A stretch of 37,239 nucleotides of DNA from Bacteroidota bacterium (GTDB lineage Bacteria; Bacteroidota; Ignavibacteria; UBA10030; BY39): NCBI GenBank assembly GCA_018830765.1, contig JAHJRJ010000003.1, forward strand, positions 1 to 37,239, read 5' to 3'. Every line of letters begins with the position of its first letter. Within the stretch, counting starts at the first letter, position 1. A program made the translations under genes and the position numbers. Shown piece after piece: positions 23,412 to 30,704 of this stretch. Below the pieces are notes generated by a model. The model was not told where the DNA came from. It did not search any database and saw only the letters and a list, made by a program, of their open reading frames with translations.

Positions 23412-24191
23412 CTAAGATTTTGTTGAGAAGCGCGAGAAGTATTTATCAATCTCTGGACGTAATTCTATCCCTACTCGTTCAAAAATGTCAAGTAAATTAT
23501 TGTAAGTGCCTTTACCTCCTAAGAAATCCCAGAACTCATCAGCTACTTTTAGCTCATTTTCTAAATCCAACATTCCTCTCATTGTCCAGCGATTATAAGG
23601 TTGTGGTTCGTATGGATTATAGGGGATAGCAATAATTGTGTTTACTTTTGCTTTAGGACCCTCCGCCAAAACGGCAGCTACCCATTCTAAAAGTGTCCGC
23701 TTAAATTCTTTGAAACCACCCGCGTTCGGTTTGGCTGTTTTTATATCAAAGAGAAATATTTCACCAGTATTACTTTCTACCCAAACATCAACTCTGGTTG
23801 GTTTCACTTGTTTCATTTTTCCCTTACGACATACTTTACGAATAGCTTCAATCTCTTTTGATTTGTTTGGAGTACTCTCTGCGGTAGCTAAACTATCCAT
23901 TATCTCTTGGATAACCTGATGTGCTCCTTCGCTTATTTGTGTACCTGCCTTCATTTGTGATTGGGCTACTTTAAAATTCTTTTGAGCCAACGATAACGCA
24001 ACAGGTTCAAAAATAGCCGTACCAAAATTGGTATTCAGCGAGTGAATAAAGGAATACAACGCCAGGCGGTCTTTGCCAAGTAATCGGGTGTGAAATGGCA
24101 TCGAAGCTGGTTCGGGTTTGTAGTTCTGAAATTTTTTGCGAAGACAATTCTTTAGAACTTCTTCAACCGTGTGAATTTGTTGTTTTGTCAT
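23412..24191 (-). CDS. TdeIII-family type II restriction endonuclease
   Basis: With the start at ATG 24189-24191 the protein has 259 residues; a longer frame to 24284 exists but would overlap the small upstream ORF much further and lacks a better ribosome site. A PD-(D/E)xK-type core is seen in RVDVWVESN (Asp135) followed by FLFDIKTAKPN (Asp149, Lys151). KRTLLEWVA, IPYNPYEPQPYNRWTMRGML and EFWDFLGGKGTY match what I recall of the TdeIII family. TdeIII itself is reported to cut GGNCC; specificity here is inferred only. It is the last gene of a three-gene minus-strand operon with its methyltransferase. Confidence 0.82.
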   Translation of the reverse strand: MTKQQIHTVEEVLKNCLRKKFQNYKPEPASMPFHTRLLGKDRLALYSFIHSLNTNFGTAIFEPVALSLAQKNFKVAQSQMKAGTQISEGAHQVIQEIMDSLATAESTPNKSKEIEAIRKVCRKGKMKQVKPTRVDVWVESNTGEIFLFDIKTAKPNAGGFKEFKRTLLEWVAAVLAEGPKAKVNTIIAIPYNPYEPQPYNRWTMRGMLDLENELKVADEFWDFLGGKGTYNNLLDIFERVGIELRPEIDKYFSRFSTKS

Positions 24192-24378
24192 ATCTTTTTC
24201 TCTTAATTTCTGAAAGAAATATTGCAGTTTCAATTGCATTGTACCATGGAACAGTATCCCCAAGTTTATTTTCCACTTTTTCAATTTCTTTTATAGTAAG
24301 CTTTCTACCAAGCAATTCATAAGAGACATTTTGGATGTCCTCTACTGTAAGCTGATAAACAGTACGCTCATCTTTCAT
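24163..24378 (-). CDS. Small protein between methyltransferase and endonuclease
   Basis: This 71-residue protein starts with an ATG overlapping the methyltransferase stop (ATGA) and its end overlaps the endonuclease start by 29 bases, so all three are probably translationally coupled. The sequence YQLTVEDIQNVSYELLGRKLTIKEIEKVENKLGD, then WYNAIETAI, predicts three short helices. It lacks a clear C.protein helix-turn-helix. A role as a small regulator or endonuclease partner is suggested by the overlap alone. Confidence 0.72.
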   Translation of the reverse strand: MKDERTVYQLTVEDIQNVSYELLGRKLTIKEIEKVENKLGDTVPWYNAIETAIFLSEIKRKRYDKTTNSHG

Positions 24379-26114
24379 ATCAGATTTCCTTTCAAATGAA
24401 ATATAATTTCCGAATATGCACCTTTATCTTTTTCAGTGCGATTTAATACAGGTCGTTTGTACTGATTTACGATCTTCATTCCAGATTGTTCGGCAATGGA
24501 TGGGTACAAATTCCATTTATCGTTTGCCACTAAAAATACGTTGTAGTCTTTGGCCAAAAATTTTTTACAATTATTTAATACTTCAGCGATGCTTTTTACA
24601 TAGCTTTCTTTTGCTTCTCTTCCCTGTCCTTTGGATAATGGACCGATCTCAAGTTCATCTTGCCGCTTAAAGCCAAACAGATCGTAGGCGTAGGCATGTT
24701 GCTCGTGGTAATCGATCAGTCCTACATACGGCGGACTCGAAAATATTCCATTGATATTTCTTTTTTTAACAAGAGACGCTAATTCAGGACTTTTCTTTTC
24801 AAGTTGTGCAACAATATCAATGGTTTTACTATTGCCTGTTAAACAATACTGGTAAGTCTGTGTTCGTAATTTCCCAAAATCAGCTAAACGTTTTGCGGTG
24901 TCTTTGGTATAGGTTTCCCACCACTTCAAAATGGAAAAGAGTGGCTTGCATATCTTTCCATGCTTTGCACAATAATAGGTCGTAGTTATTGGCTCAAGCA
25001 ATGTCGCCAAATCTGCATGAGTTGTTGAACGGCACGAACGAATGGTCCGGCTTAAAATGATGCTGACGATTTTCTTCGTTTCAATATTTTTGATCTTTTT
25101 GATCTCAGCGAACACGAATTCAATTTCGTTACGAATATGCTGGGAGTACCATTTATCCAAAAAGGTTTTTTCGCTGTCCTGCCGAAGTTTAATATTGTAA
25201 TCTTTTATGAGCTTTTGGTAAATTGGTAAAAACACTCTCGCTTTCTCCGGTCCGTAAGACTCTTCGTCTACTTCATCTCTTTGAACTTTGTACTTGTATT
25301 CCGGCACAGGAAAATATTCGTTGTTAAACTTATATAATTCTTGCAATAATTTATTCTCAAACTCGACAGTGTGTGAGTTGGTGAGAAAAGCTTTCAAGGC
25401 TTGAGTAATTCTACTGATTTCTTTCTGCACATTGGCTAAATCGAATCTTGTTACTTTACAATTACTTATCAGTGCATTGAAGGCGGATACATCAATACCA
25501 ACAGCGTGCATTCCCAATTCATTTGCCTGTACAAGCGTCGTTCCGCTTCCGCAAAACGGATCGAGAACAACATCGTTCTTATGAAAATATACTTCCTTCT
25601 TAAATGTATCGGTGTGGCTGTCGAGGAAGTATTCTACAAGCTGTGGAATGAATTTACCTTTGTATGGATGCAGACGATGAACATGCTTGGTGGTCTCCGC
25701 TTCCTTGAATTGATCGAATGAGAGTGCCCAATTTAAATCCTCTCCAAGCTGACCCTTCCAAGAAACTTCCCTATGACCGTTGAATGATTTGTAGTATTCA
25801 ATCAATTCTTTTTTTGAAATCTGCACATTTCCATTATTCCCAATTTTACGGATACGACCGTATTGAATCAAGTAAGAAATGTTAGATTGGGTTACATTTT
25901 TACCTAAATATCCAGAAGCCCATTCAGCGGCATCTTTTATGTTGAAAAAAATATCGTTTTTATCACGACCAACCGATTCAAGCGGAGGTTTAAGTTGAGA
26001 ATTTGATCTGCTAATACCGAAGGCGGGTTGCTGTTCGGCTACCCTTAATTTAGAAGGAGAAACTGTTCTTTCTTTTCTTACGGGCTTTTTCTTCTTTTGA
26101 TTTATTTTTGGCAT
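24375..26114 (-). CDS. DNA amino-methyltransferase of a type II R-M system, with N-terminal HTH
   Basis: The 579-residue protein has SAM-binding motif X (HPYKGKFIPQ, about 149-158), motif I DPFCGSGTT (185-193), motif II GIDVS (206-210) and, about 270 residues later, catalytic motif IV SSPPY (459-463). SPPY favours N4-cytosine methylation. The order X, I, long spacer, IV is alpha-like, with the spacer as likely target-recognition domain. Residues about 58-112 form a helix-turn-helix-like DNA-binding module (IKDAAEWASGYLGKNVTQSN...IRKIG). The basic start is KKKKPVRKER. It protects host DNA against the downstream endonuclease; the HTH may allow autoregulation. Confidence 0.88.
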   Translation of the reverse strand: MPKINQKKKKPVRKERTVSPSKLRVAEQQPAFGISRSNSQLKPPLESVGRDKNDIFFNIKDAAEWASGYLGKNVTQSNISYLIQYGRIRKIGNNGNVQISKKELIEYYKSFNGHREVSWKGQLGEDLNWALSFDQFKEAETTKHVHRLHPYKGKFIPQLVEYFLDSHTDTFKKEVYFHKNDVVLDPFCGSGTTLVQANELGMHAVGIDVSAFNALISNCKVTRFDLANVQKEISRITQALKAFLTNSHTVEFENKLLQELYKFNNEYFPVPEYKYKVQRDEVDEESYGPEKARVFLPIYQKLIKDYNIKLRQDSEKTFLDKWYSQHIRNEIEFVFAEIKKIKNIETKKIVSIILSRTIRSCRSTTHADLATLLEPITTTYYCAKHGKICKPLFSILKWWETYTKDTAKRLADFGKLRTQTYQYCLTGNSKTIDIVAQLEKKSPELASLVKKRNINGIFSSPPYVGLIDYHEQHAYAYDLFGFKRQDELEIGPLSKGQGREAKESYVKSIAEVLNNCKKFLAKDYNVFLVANDKWNLYPSIAEQSGMKIVNQYKRPVLNRTEKDKGAYSEIIFHLKGNLI

Positions 26115-26255
26115 TAATATTAAGTATCTATCTATTACGAAATTTTGTTACGTGCAATCAGTTCCACTGCGGAAGTTAATTCCATATTTATTAAAACTTA
26201 CAAAAAATTAAGGAGAATGACAATTGAATTCCATCATTTTCTTTTCTATATTTAT

Positions 26256-26291
26256 AAAGGCGTGTTCACAATTTGCCGTGGAGACGCCTTT
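26256..26291 (+). promoter_or_regulatory. Hairpin in the leader of kbl copy 2
   Basis: Perfect 8-bp arms AAAGGCGT (26256-26263) and ACGCCTTT (26284-26291) enclose 20 bases, ending 25 bases before the kbl2 start. No long T run follows. It could be an attenuator, an operator or a repeat. The 202-base region between the divergent methyltransferase and kbl2 otherwise holds no supported gene. Confidence 0.4.
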
Positions 26292-26316
26292 AAAGTTAAT
26301 ATAAACAACGGAATAA

Positions 26317-27543
26317 ATGAGATTTAAAATGGATATAATTACTATCATAAAAAAAGAATTAAAAAGATTAGAAGAATCAAATACTTGCAAACACGAAACG
26401 CCGCTTCAAAGTCCGCAGGGAGGTGTGGTTAAAGTTAAAGGTAAAGACGTGGTTATGCTGGCATCAAATAATTATCTCGGCTTATCCGACCATCCTGCAA
26501 TTAAAAAAGCAGCCATCGAGGGGATTAAAAAATACGGGTACGGTATTGCTTCAGTCAGGTTTATCTGCGGAACACAGGATATCCACTTGCAGCTTGAAAA
26601 TAAAATCTCAAAGTTTGTCGGTACTGAAGACACAATTTTATTCTCGTCATGTTTTGCTGCCAACGAAGGATTCTTTGCCTCGCTGACAAATGAAAAGCTC
26701 GGTTTTGAGAATTACAAAGATGTTCTTTACAGTGATAAATTAAACCATGCCAGTATCATCGATGGACAAAGGTTGTGCAAGTCTGAAACCACCGACAAAA
26801 AAATTTACAACCACGCCGATATGACTGAACTCGAAAGATTGTTGGAGGAAGATAAGAACAAAGACTACCGGTTCAAGATGATAGTCACCGATGGTGTTTT
26901 TAGTATGGAAGGCAATTTGGCTCCACTCGATAAAATCGTTGAGTTGGGCAAGAAATATAACACGCTGGTTTTTGTGGACGATTCGCACGCAATCGGAGTT
27001 TCCGGCAAAACAGGACGCGGTACACCTGAGGCAAAAGGTGTCTTCGGTAAGATAGATGTTTTAACCGGAACACTCGGTAAAGCGATGGGCGGGGCTGCCG
27101 GCGGATACATAAGCGGTAAAAAGGAATTGATAACATATCTCCGTCAAAAATCACGTCCATATACATTCTCGAATTCTTTGCCACCCGCGATAATTTATGG
27201 CGCAATGGCTGCATTCGATTTGCTGACTAAGGATCATTCGATTGTTCAGCATTTACACGACAACACAAAATATTTTAGAAAAGAAATAAAAGCTCTCGGA
27301 TTTACTATACTTGAAGGTGACCACCCAATCGTTCCGATTATGTTAGGCGAGGCATCGGTTGCACAGGATATGAGTGCTGCATTACTCAAAGCGGGAGTTT
27401 ATATAAAAGGTTTGTGGTTCCCGGTAGTCCCGAAAGGCGAAGCCCGTCTGCGCACGCAAATCTCAGCCGCTTTGACGAAGAAGGATATTGACCACGCTTT
27501 GGATGCGTTTGAGAAAGTGGGAAAGAGAATGAAGGTGATATAG
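26317..27543 (+). CDS. kbl: Glycine C-acetyltransferase-like alpha-oxoamine synthase (copy 2)
   Basis: This 408-residue PLP enzyme is a second Kbl: SNNYLGLSDHP, SVRFICGTQDIH, SDKLNHASIIDG, TDGVFSMEGN, VDDSHAIGVSG, PLP Lys255 (counted from the first ATG) in GTLGKAMGGAAGG, and GEARLRTQIS at the end. The N-terminus differs from copy 1, and copy 1's insertion-free loop at SLTNEKLGFENYKD is longer here. A second ATG at 26329 is equally possible as start; neither has a good Shine-Dalgarno. The paralogues are separated by a divergently oriented R-M block. Copy 2 is not next to an ACP gene and is the simpler candidate for plain threonine catabolism with Tdh. Confidence 0.88.
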   Translation: MRFKMDIITIIKKELKRLEESNTCKHETPLQSPQGGVVKVKGKDVVMLASNNYLGLSDHPAIKKAAIEGIKKYGYGIASVRFICGTQDIHLQLENKISKFVGTEDTILFSSCFAANEGFFASLTNEKLGFENYKDVLYSDKLNHASIIDGQRLCKSETTDKKIYNHADMTELERLLEEDKNKDYRFKMIVTDGVFSMEGNLAPLDKIVELGKKYNTLVFVDDSHAIGVSGKTGRGTPEAKGVFGKIDVLTGTLGKAMGGAAGGYISGKKELITYLRQKSRPYTFSNSLPPAIIYGAMAAFDLLTKDHSIVQHLHDNTKYFRKEIKALGFTILEGDHPIVPIMLGEASVAQDMSAALLKAGVYIKGLWFPVVPKGEARLRTQISAALTKKDIDHALDAFEKVGKRMKVI

Positions 27544-27761
27544 TAGCACGAACTTTAATTCGTTCTCAGTACGAGTTAAAGCTCGCGCTACAATGTAGCT
27601 CGAACTTTAGTTCGTTCATTGTTACGAGCTGAAGCTCGCGCTACAATGTAGCACGAACTTTAGTTCGTGTTTTTACGAGCTAAAGCTCGCGCTACGGTTC
27701 GTTTTTGGCGAGCTGAAGCTCGCGCTACAGTTCGTATTTTACGAGCTAAAGCTCGCACTAC
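27543..27761. repeat. Array of composite GTAGC palindromic repeats
   Basis: Three full units (27543-27591, 27595-27644, 27648-27695) and two half units (27696-27728, 27729-27761) are present. Each full unit starts GTAGC, ends GCTAC and holds two palindromes, one of type CGAACTTTAGTTCG and one of type CGAGCTAAAGCTCG. The array begins inside the kbl2 stop codon and ends just before the efp promoter. It resembles REP/BIME-type bacterial repeats; no nearby transposase is seen. Confidence 0.85.
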
Positions 27762-27773
27762 AAATCAAATTCC

Positions 27774-27802
27774 TTGACTTTCACACCCATTCTACTTATA
27801 TT
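27774..27802 (+). promoter_or_regulatory. Sigma70-type promoter for efp-accB-accC
   Basis: TTGACT (27774-27779) and TATATT (27797-27802) are 17 bases apart, placing the start near 27809, about 50 bases before the efp ATG. It lies just beyond the palindromic array. Confidence 0.55.
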
Positions 27803-27860
27803 TTGCACGTAATTTTAGTATTTTTTAACATTATTTATTGATTTGGAGTTATTTTTTCCT

Positions 27861-28427
27861 ATGCCAAGTACTTCTGATTTTAGAAACGGTTTAACTATAA
27901 AGATGGATGGCGATTTATGGACTATCGTCGAGTTTCAACACGTCAATCCCGGTAACTGGCGGGCTTTCGTCCGCGCGAAACTTAAAAATTTAAAGAGTGG
28001 TAAAGTTATCGAAACACGCTTCCGAGCAGGTGAATCAATTGAAACTGTTCGAATCGATAGGAAGCAATACCAATTCCTCTATCACGACGGTTCAGGTTAC
28101 ATTTGTATGGATTCAGAGACCTACGACCAGATCACCGTTGACGAAAAACACGTCGGTGATGGCGGGAAATTTTTAAAGGACAGCGAAAATATTGAAATCA
28201 TTTTCAACGGCAACGAAGTCATCGGAGTTGAACTGCCGATAACTGTCGAACTAAAAATCGTGGAGACTGGTCCCGGTATCAAAGGCGATACGGCAACCGG
28301 TGGTACAAAGCCAGCAAAGGTAGAATCCGGTGCTATTGTTAATGTTCCTCTCTTTCTGAATGAAGGCGATACCATAAAAGTCGACACCCGTACCGGTCAA
28401 TATTTAGAGCGCGTAAAAACTTCATAA
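27861..28427 (+). CDS. efp: Translation elongation factor P
   Basis: The 188-residue protein begins MPSTSDFRNGLTIKMDGDLW, the standard EF-P start; an upstream in-frame TTG at 27843 overlaps the ribosome site TGGAG and is rejected. All three beta-barrel domains are present, with GTKPAKVESGAIVNVPLFL and the terminal DTRTGQYLERVK. EF-P relieves ribosome stalling at polyproline. The loop that enters the peptidyl-transferase centre reads PGNWRAF, with Asn32 where E. coli has the modified Lys and others Arg. It is followed by accB 21 bases later. Confidence 0.96.
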   Translation: MPSTSDFRNGLTIKMDGDLWTIVEFQHVNPGNWRAFVRAKLKNLKSGKVIETRFRAGESIETVRIDRKQYQFLYHDGSGYICMDSETYDQITVDEKHVGDGGKFLKDSENIEIIFNGNEVIGVELPITVELKIVETGPGIKGDTATGGTKPAKVESGAIVNVPLFLNEGDTIKVDTRTGQYLERVKTS

Positions 28428-28448
28428 AACTTTATTATTGGAGGGTTA

Positions 28449-28919
28449 ATGGATCTCAATTATCTAAAAAAAATAACAAAAATTTTTACCGAAAGTGGTG
28501 TTGATGAAATTGAAATTGAGGAAGAAGGTCTAAAACTTCGCATAGCTAAAAATAAATCCAATTCTGTTGCTAATCTTCCCGTTCCACAGCAAGTAATCCA
28601 AACTATTCCTACTCCACAAGTTGAGCACAAACCTGTAGAGATAAAACAAGAAGTTAAACCTGCAGCCCCGCAAGTTATACTGCACGAGGTAAAATCGCCG
28701 ATTGTCGGAACATTCTACCGAGCACCCTCACCGGACGCTGATTCTTATGTTGAGGTCGGCCAGACGATTCAAAAAGGAACAGCCCTGTGTATTATTGAAG
28801 CTATGAAATTGATGAACGAAATCGAATCGGACGTATCCGGACGGATTGTAAAGATAATTGCGGAAAACGCTCAAGCTGTCGAATATAATCAAGTTTTATT
28901 TTTAATCGAACCGACATAA
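28449..28919 (+). CDS. accB: Acetyl-CoA carboxylase biotin carboxyl carrier protein
   Basis: The 156-residue protein has an N-terminal dimerisation region (MDLNYLKKITKIF), a Pro/Gln/Val-rich linker (about 40-75) and a C-terminal biotinyl domain with EAMKLMNEI, where Lys120 is the biotin site. It carries CO2 from AccC to the carboxyltransferase for malonyl-CoA synthesis. The stop overlaps the accC start by one base (TAATG). The efp-accB-accC order is widespread. Confidence 0.97.
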   Translation: MDLNYLKKITKIFTESGVDEIEIEEEGLKLRIAKNKSNSVANLPVPQQVIQTIPTPQVEHKPVEIKQEVKPAAPQVILHEVKSPIVGTFYRAPSPDADSYVEVGQTIQKGTALCIIEAMKLMNEIESDVSGRIVKIIAENAQAVEYNQVLFLIEPT

Positions 28920-30259
28920 TGTTTAAAAAAATTTTAATTGCAAACCGCGGAGAAATAGCCCTACGGGTTATACGCGTCTGTCGAGAATTAGGAATTAAAA
29001 CAGTTGCAGTTTATTCAGAAGCTGACAGGGATTCGTTACACGTTCGGTTTGCCGATGAAGCAATCTGCATAGGACCTCCATCCAGCCGAGAAAGTTACCT
29101 GAACATTCCGCGCATAATTGCAGCCGCCGAAGTTACAGCCGCCGAGGCAGTTCACCCCGGTTACGGCTTTTTAGCCGAAAATGCTAACTTTGCAGAAATT
29201 TGTACGTCGTCTGGCTTGAAGTTCATTGGACCTTCCGTCGAATCAATCAACTCGATGGGCGACAAAGCTTATGCAAAAGATACGATGAGAAGAGCCGAAG
29301 TTCCTGTAATTCCGGGAAGCGATGGAGTCGTTACTGATCTAAAACTTGCAGTCGATATAGCTTACGGCGTTGGTTTCCCCGTAATTCTCAAAGCGGTTGC
29401 AGGTGGCGGTGGAAAAGGAATGCGTATAGTTCGTGCAGCCGACGAGCTTGAGAAAAATTTTGTAATGGCAAGTAACGAAGCCGAAGCAGCTTTCGGGAAT
29501 CCCGGAATATATATCGAAAAATATCTTGAAAATCCTCACCACATCGAGTTTCAGGTATTCGGAGATCAGTACGGTAATGTTATTCATTTAAACGAAAGAG
29601 ATTGTTCAATTCAACGAAGGCACCAAAAATTGGTGGAAGAATCTCCGTCGCCGTTTATCAGTAGCGCTTTGCGGGAAATGATGGGCGCAGCAGCAGTAAA
29701 AGGGGCAAGAAGTGTAAACTACGAAAGTGCCGGAACTATGGAGTTTCTCGTCGATAAATACCATAATTTTTACTTTATGGAGATGAATACTCGAATCCAG
29801 GTGGAACATCCCGTAACTGAAGAAGTAACCGGTCTCGATTTGATTAAAATGCAAATTGAAGTTGCTGCCGGCAAAAAGCTGAATAAAAAGTCGCACAAAC
29901 CGAGTGGACACGCCATAGAGTGTCGTATCAACGCTGAAGACCCAGCAAATAATTTCAGACCATCACCTGGTGAGATCAAAAGTTTCCACCTACCGGGTGG
30001 CTTCGGTGTTCGCGTAGATACACATTGTTATGCCGGTTACAGGGTACCCCCGAATTATGATTCGCTCATAGCAAAATTGGTAACGTTTGCACCAACCAGA
30101 GAAGAAGCTATAGATAAAATGGCAAGCGCTTTGGAGGAATTTACAGTCGAAGGAATACATACAACTATTCCGTTTCATCAAAAAGTGATGAAGAACGACC
30201 TGTACAGAGCCGGGACTTTCGATACAAGTTTTATAGAGTATTCAAACATTTTAATCTGA
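28919..30259 (+). CDS. accC: Biotin carboxylase
   Basis: The 446-residue protein is the ATP-grasp biotin carboxylase subunit of acetyl-CoA carboxylase. It starts MFKKILIANRGEIALRVIRV, has HPGYGFLAENANFAE, the glycine-rich ATP loop AGGGGKGMRIV, and the catalytic EMNTRIQVEHPVTEEVTG. Length and motifs are normal. It overlaps accB and lies 21 bases before gcvH. AccA and AccD are not in the window. Confidence 0.97.
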   Translation: MFKKILIANRGEIALRVIRVCRELGIKTVAVYSEADRDSLHVRFADEAICIGPPSSRESYLNIPRIIAAAEVTAAEAVHPGYGFLAENANFAEICTSSGLKFIGPSVESINSMGDKAYAKDTMRRAEVPVIPGSDGVVTDLKLAVDIAYGVGFPVILKAVAGGGGKGMRIVRAADELEKNFVMASNEAEAAFGNPGIYIEKYLENPHHIEFQVFGDQYGNVIHLNERDCSIQRRHQKLVEESPSPFISSALREMMGAAAVKGARSVNYESAGTMEFLVDKYHNFYFMEMNTRIQVEHPVTEEVTGLDLIKMQIEVAAGKKLNKKSHKPSGHAIECRINAEDPANNFRPSPGEIKSFHLPGGFGVRVDTHCYAGYRVPPNYDSLIAKLVTFAPTREEAIDKMASALEEFTVEGIHTTIPFHQKVMKNDLYRAGTFDTSFIEYSNILI

Positions 30260-30280
30260 TAAAATTCAAAGGACATTGAA

Positions 30281-30661
30281 ATGGAATTTCCAGCAAAATT
30301 CAAGTACACAAAAGAACACGAATGGCTCTCTGTTGACGGAGAAATCGGAACGATAGGTATAACGGATTATGCACAAGGAGAGTTAGGAGATGTGGTTTTT
30401 ATCGTCCTTCCAGCAATCGGACTAAAGGTAAAAAGCGGTGAGAGGTTAGGAACAATCGAAGCTGTTAAAACTGTCTCCGAGTTATATGCACCCATCTCGG
30501 GTGTCGTTACAGAAATAAATACCAATCTTGAATCGGAACCGGAGCTACTAAATAAAGAACCTTACTCCGGAGGATGGATGGTAAAGATGAAGTTTGCCGA
30601 TAAATCGGAACTCGATAACTTACTCGATGCAGTAAACTATCGCAAGTTGATTGGCAAATAG
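30281..30661 (+). CDS. gcvH: Glycine cleavage system H protein
   Basis: The 126-residue lipoyl protein begins with FKYTKEHEWLSV and has the lipoylation site Lys63 in GTIEAVKTVSELYAP. It shuttles the aminomethyl group from glycine decarboxylase (P protein) to T protein. It lies between accC and gcvPA, so the fatty-acid and glycine genes may form one operon. AAAGGACATTGAA precedes the ATG. Confidence 0.97.
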   Translation: MEFPAKFKYTKEHEWLSVDGEIGTIGITDYAQGELGDVVFIVLPAIGLKVKSGERLGTIEAVKTVSELYAPISGVVTEINTNLESEPELLNKEPYSGGWMVKMKFADKSELDNLLDAVNYRKLIGK

Positions 30662-30669
30662 TAATTATT

Positions 30670-30704
30670 AAATCATCTAACATCTAACATCTAACATCGA
30701 ATAT
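30670..30704. repeat. Heptamer (period-7) tandem array E at the gcvPA start
   Basis: Five units (AAATCAT, then CTAACAT three times, then CGAATAT) fill the gcvH-gcvPA gap. The last unit overlaps the gcvPA start codon, and no Shine-Dalgarno can be seen. Confidence 0.8.

Noticed and set aside
24192..24284. Longer endonuclease start at 24284
   Set aside because: It would put 31 extra residues inside the overlapping small gene; the start at 24191 leaves the short overlap expected in coupled operons.
26217..26327. ORF ahead of kbl2 as an independent gene
   Set aside because: AGGAG is only two bases from the ATG, the product has no family character, and it contains the leader hairpin.
27543..27761. 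CRISPR array
   Set aside because: Repeats are adjacent or 3 bases apart, palindromic throughout, and no cas genes are present.
27843..27860. TTG start adding six residues to EF-P
   Set aside because: It overlaps the ribosome binding site TGGAG, and the ATG at 27861 gives the family-standard N-terminus.
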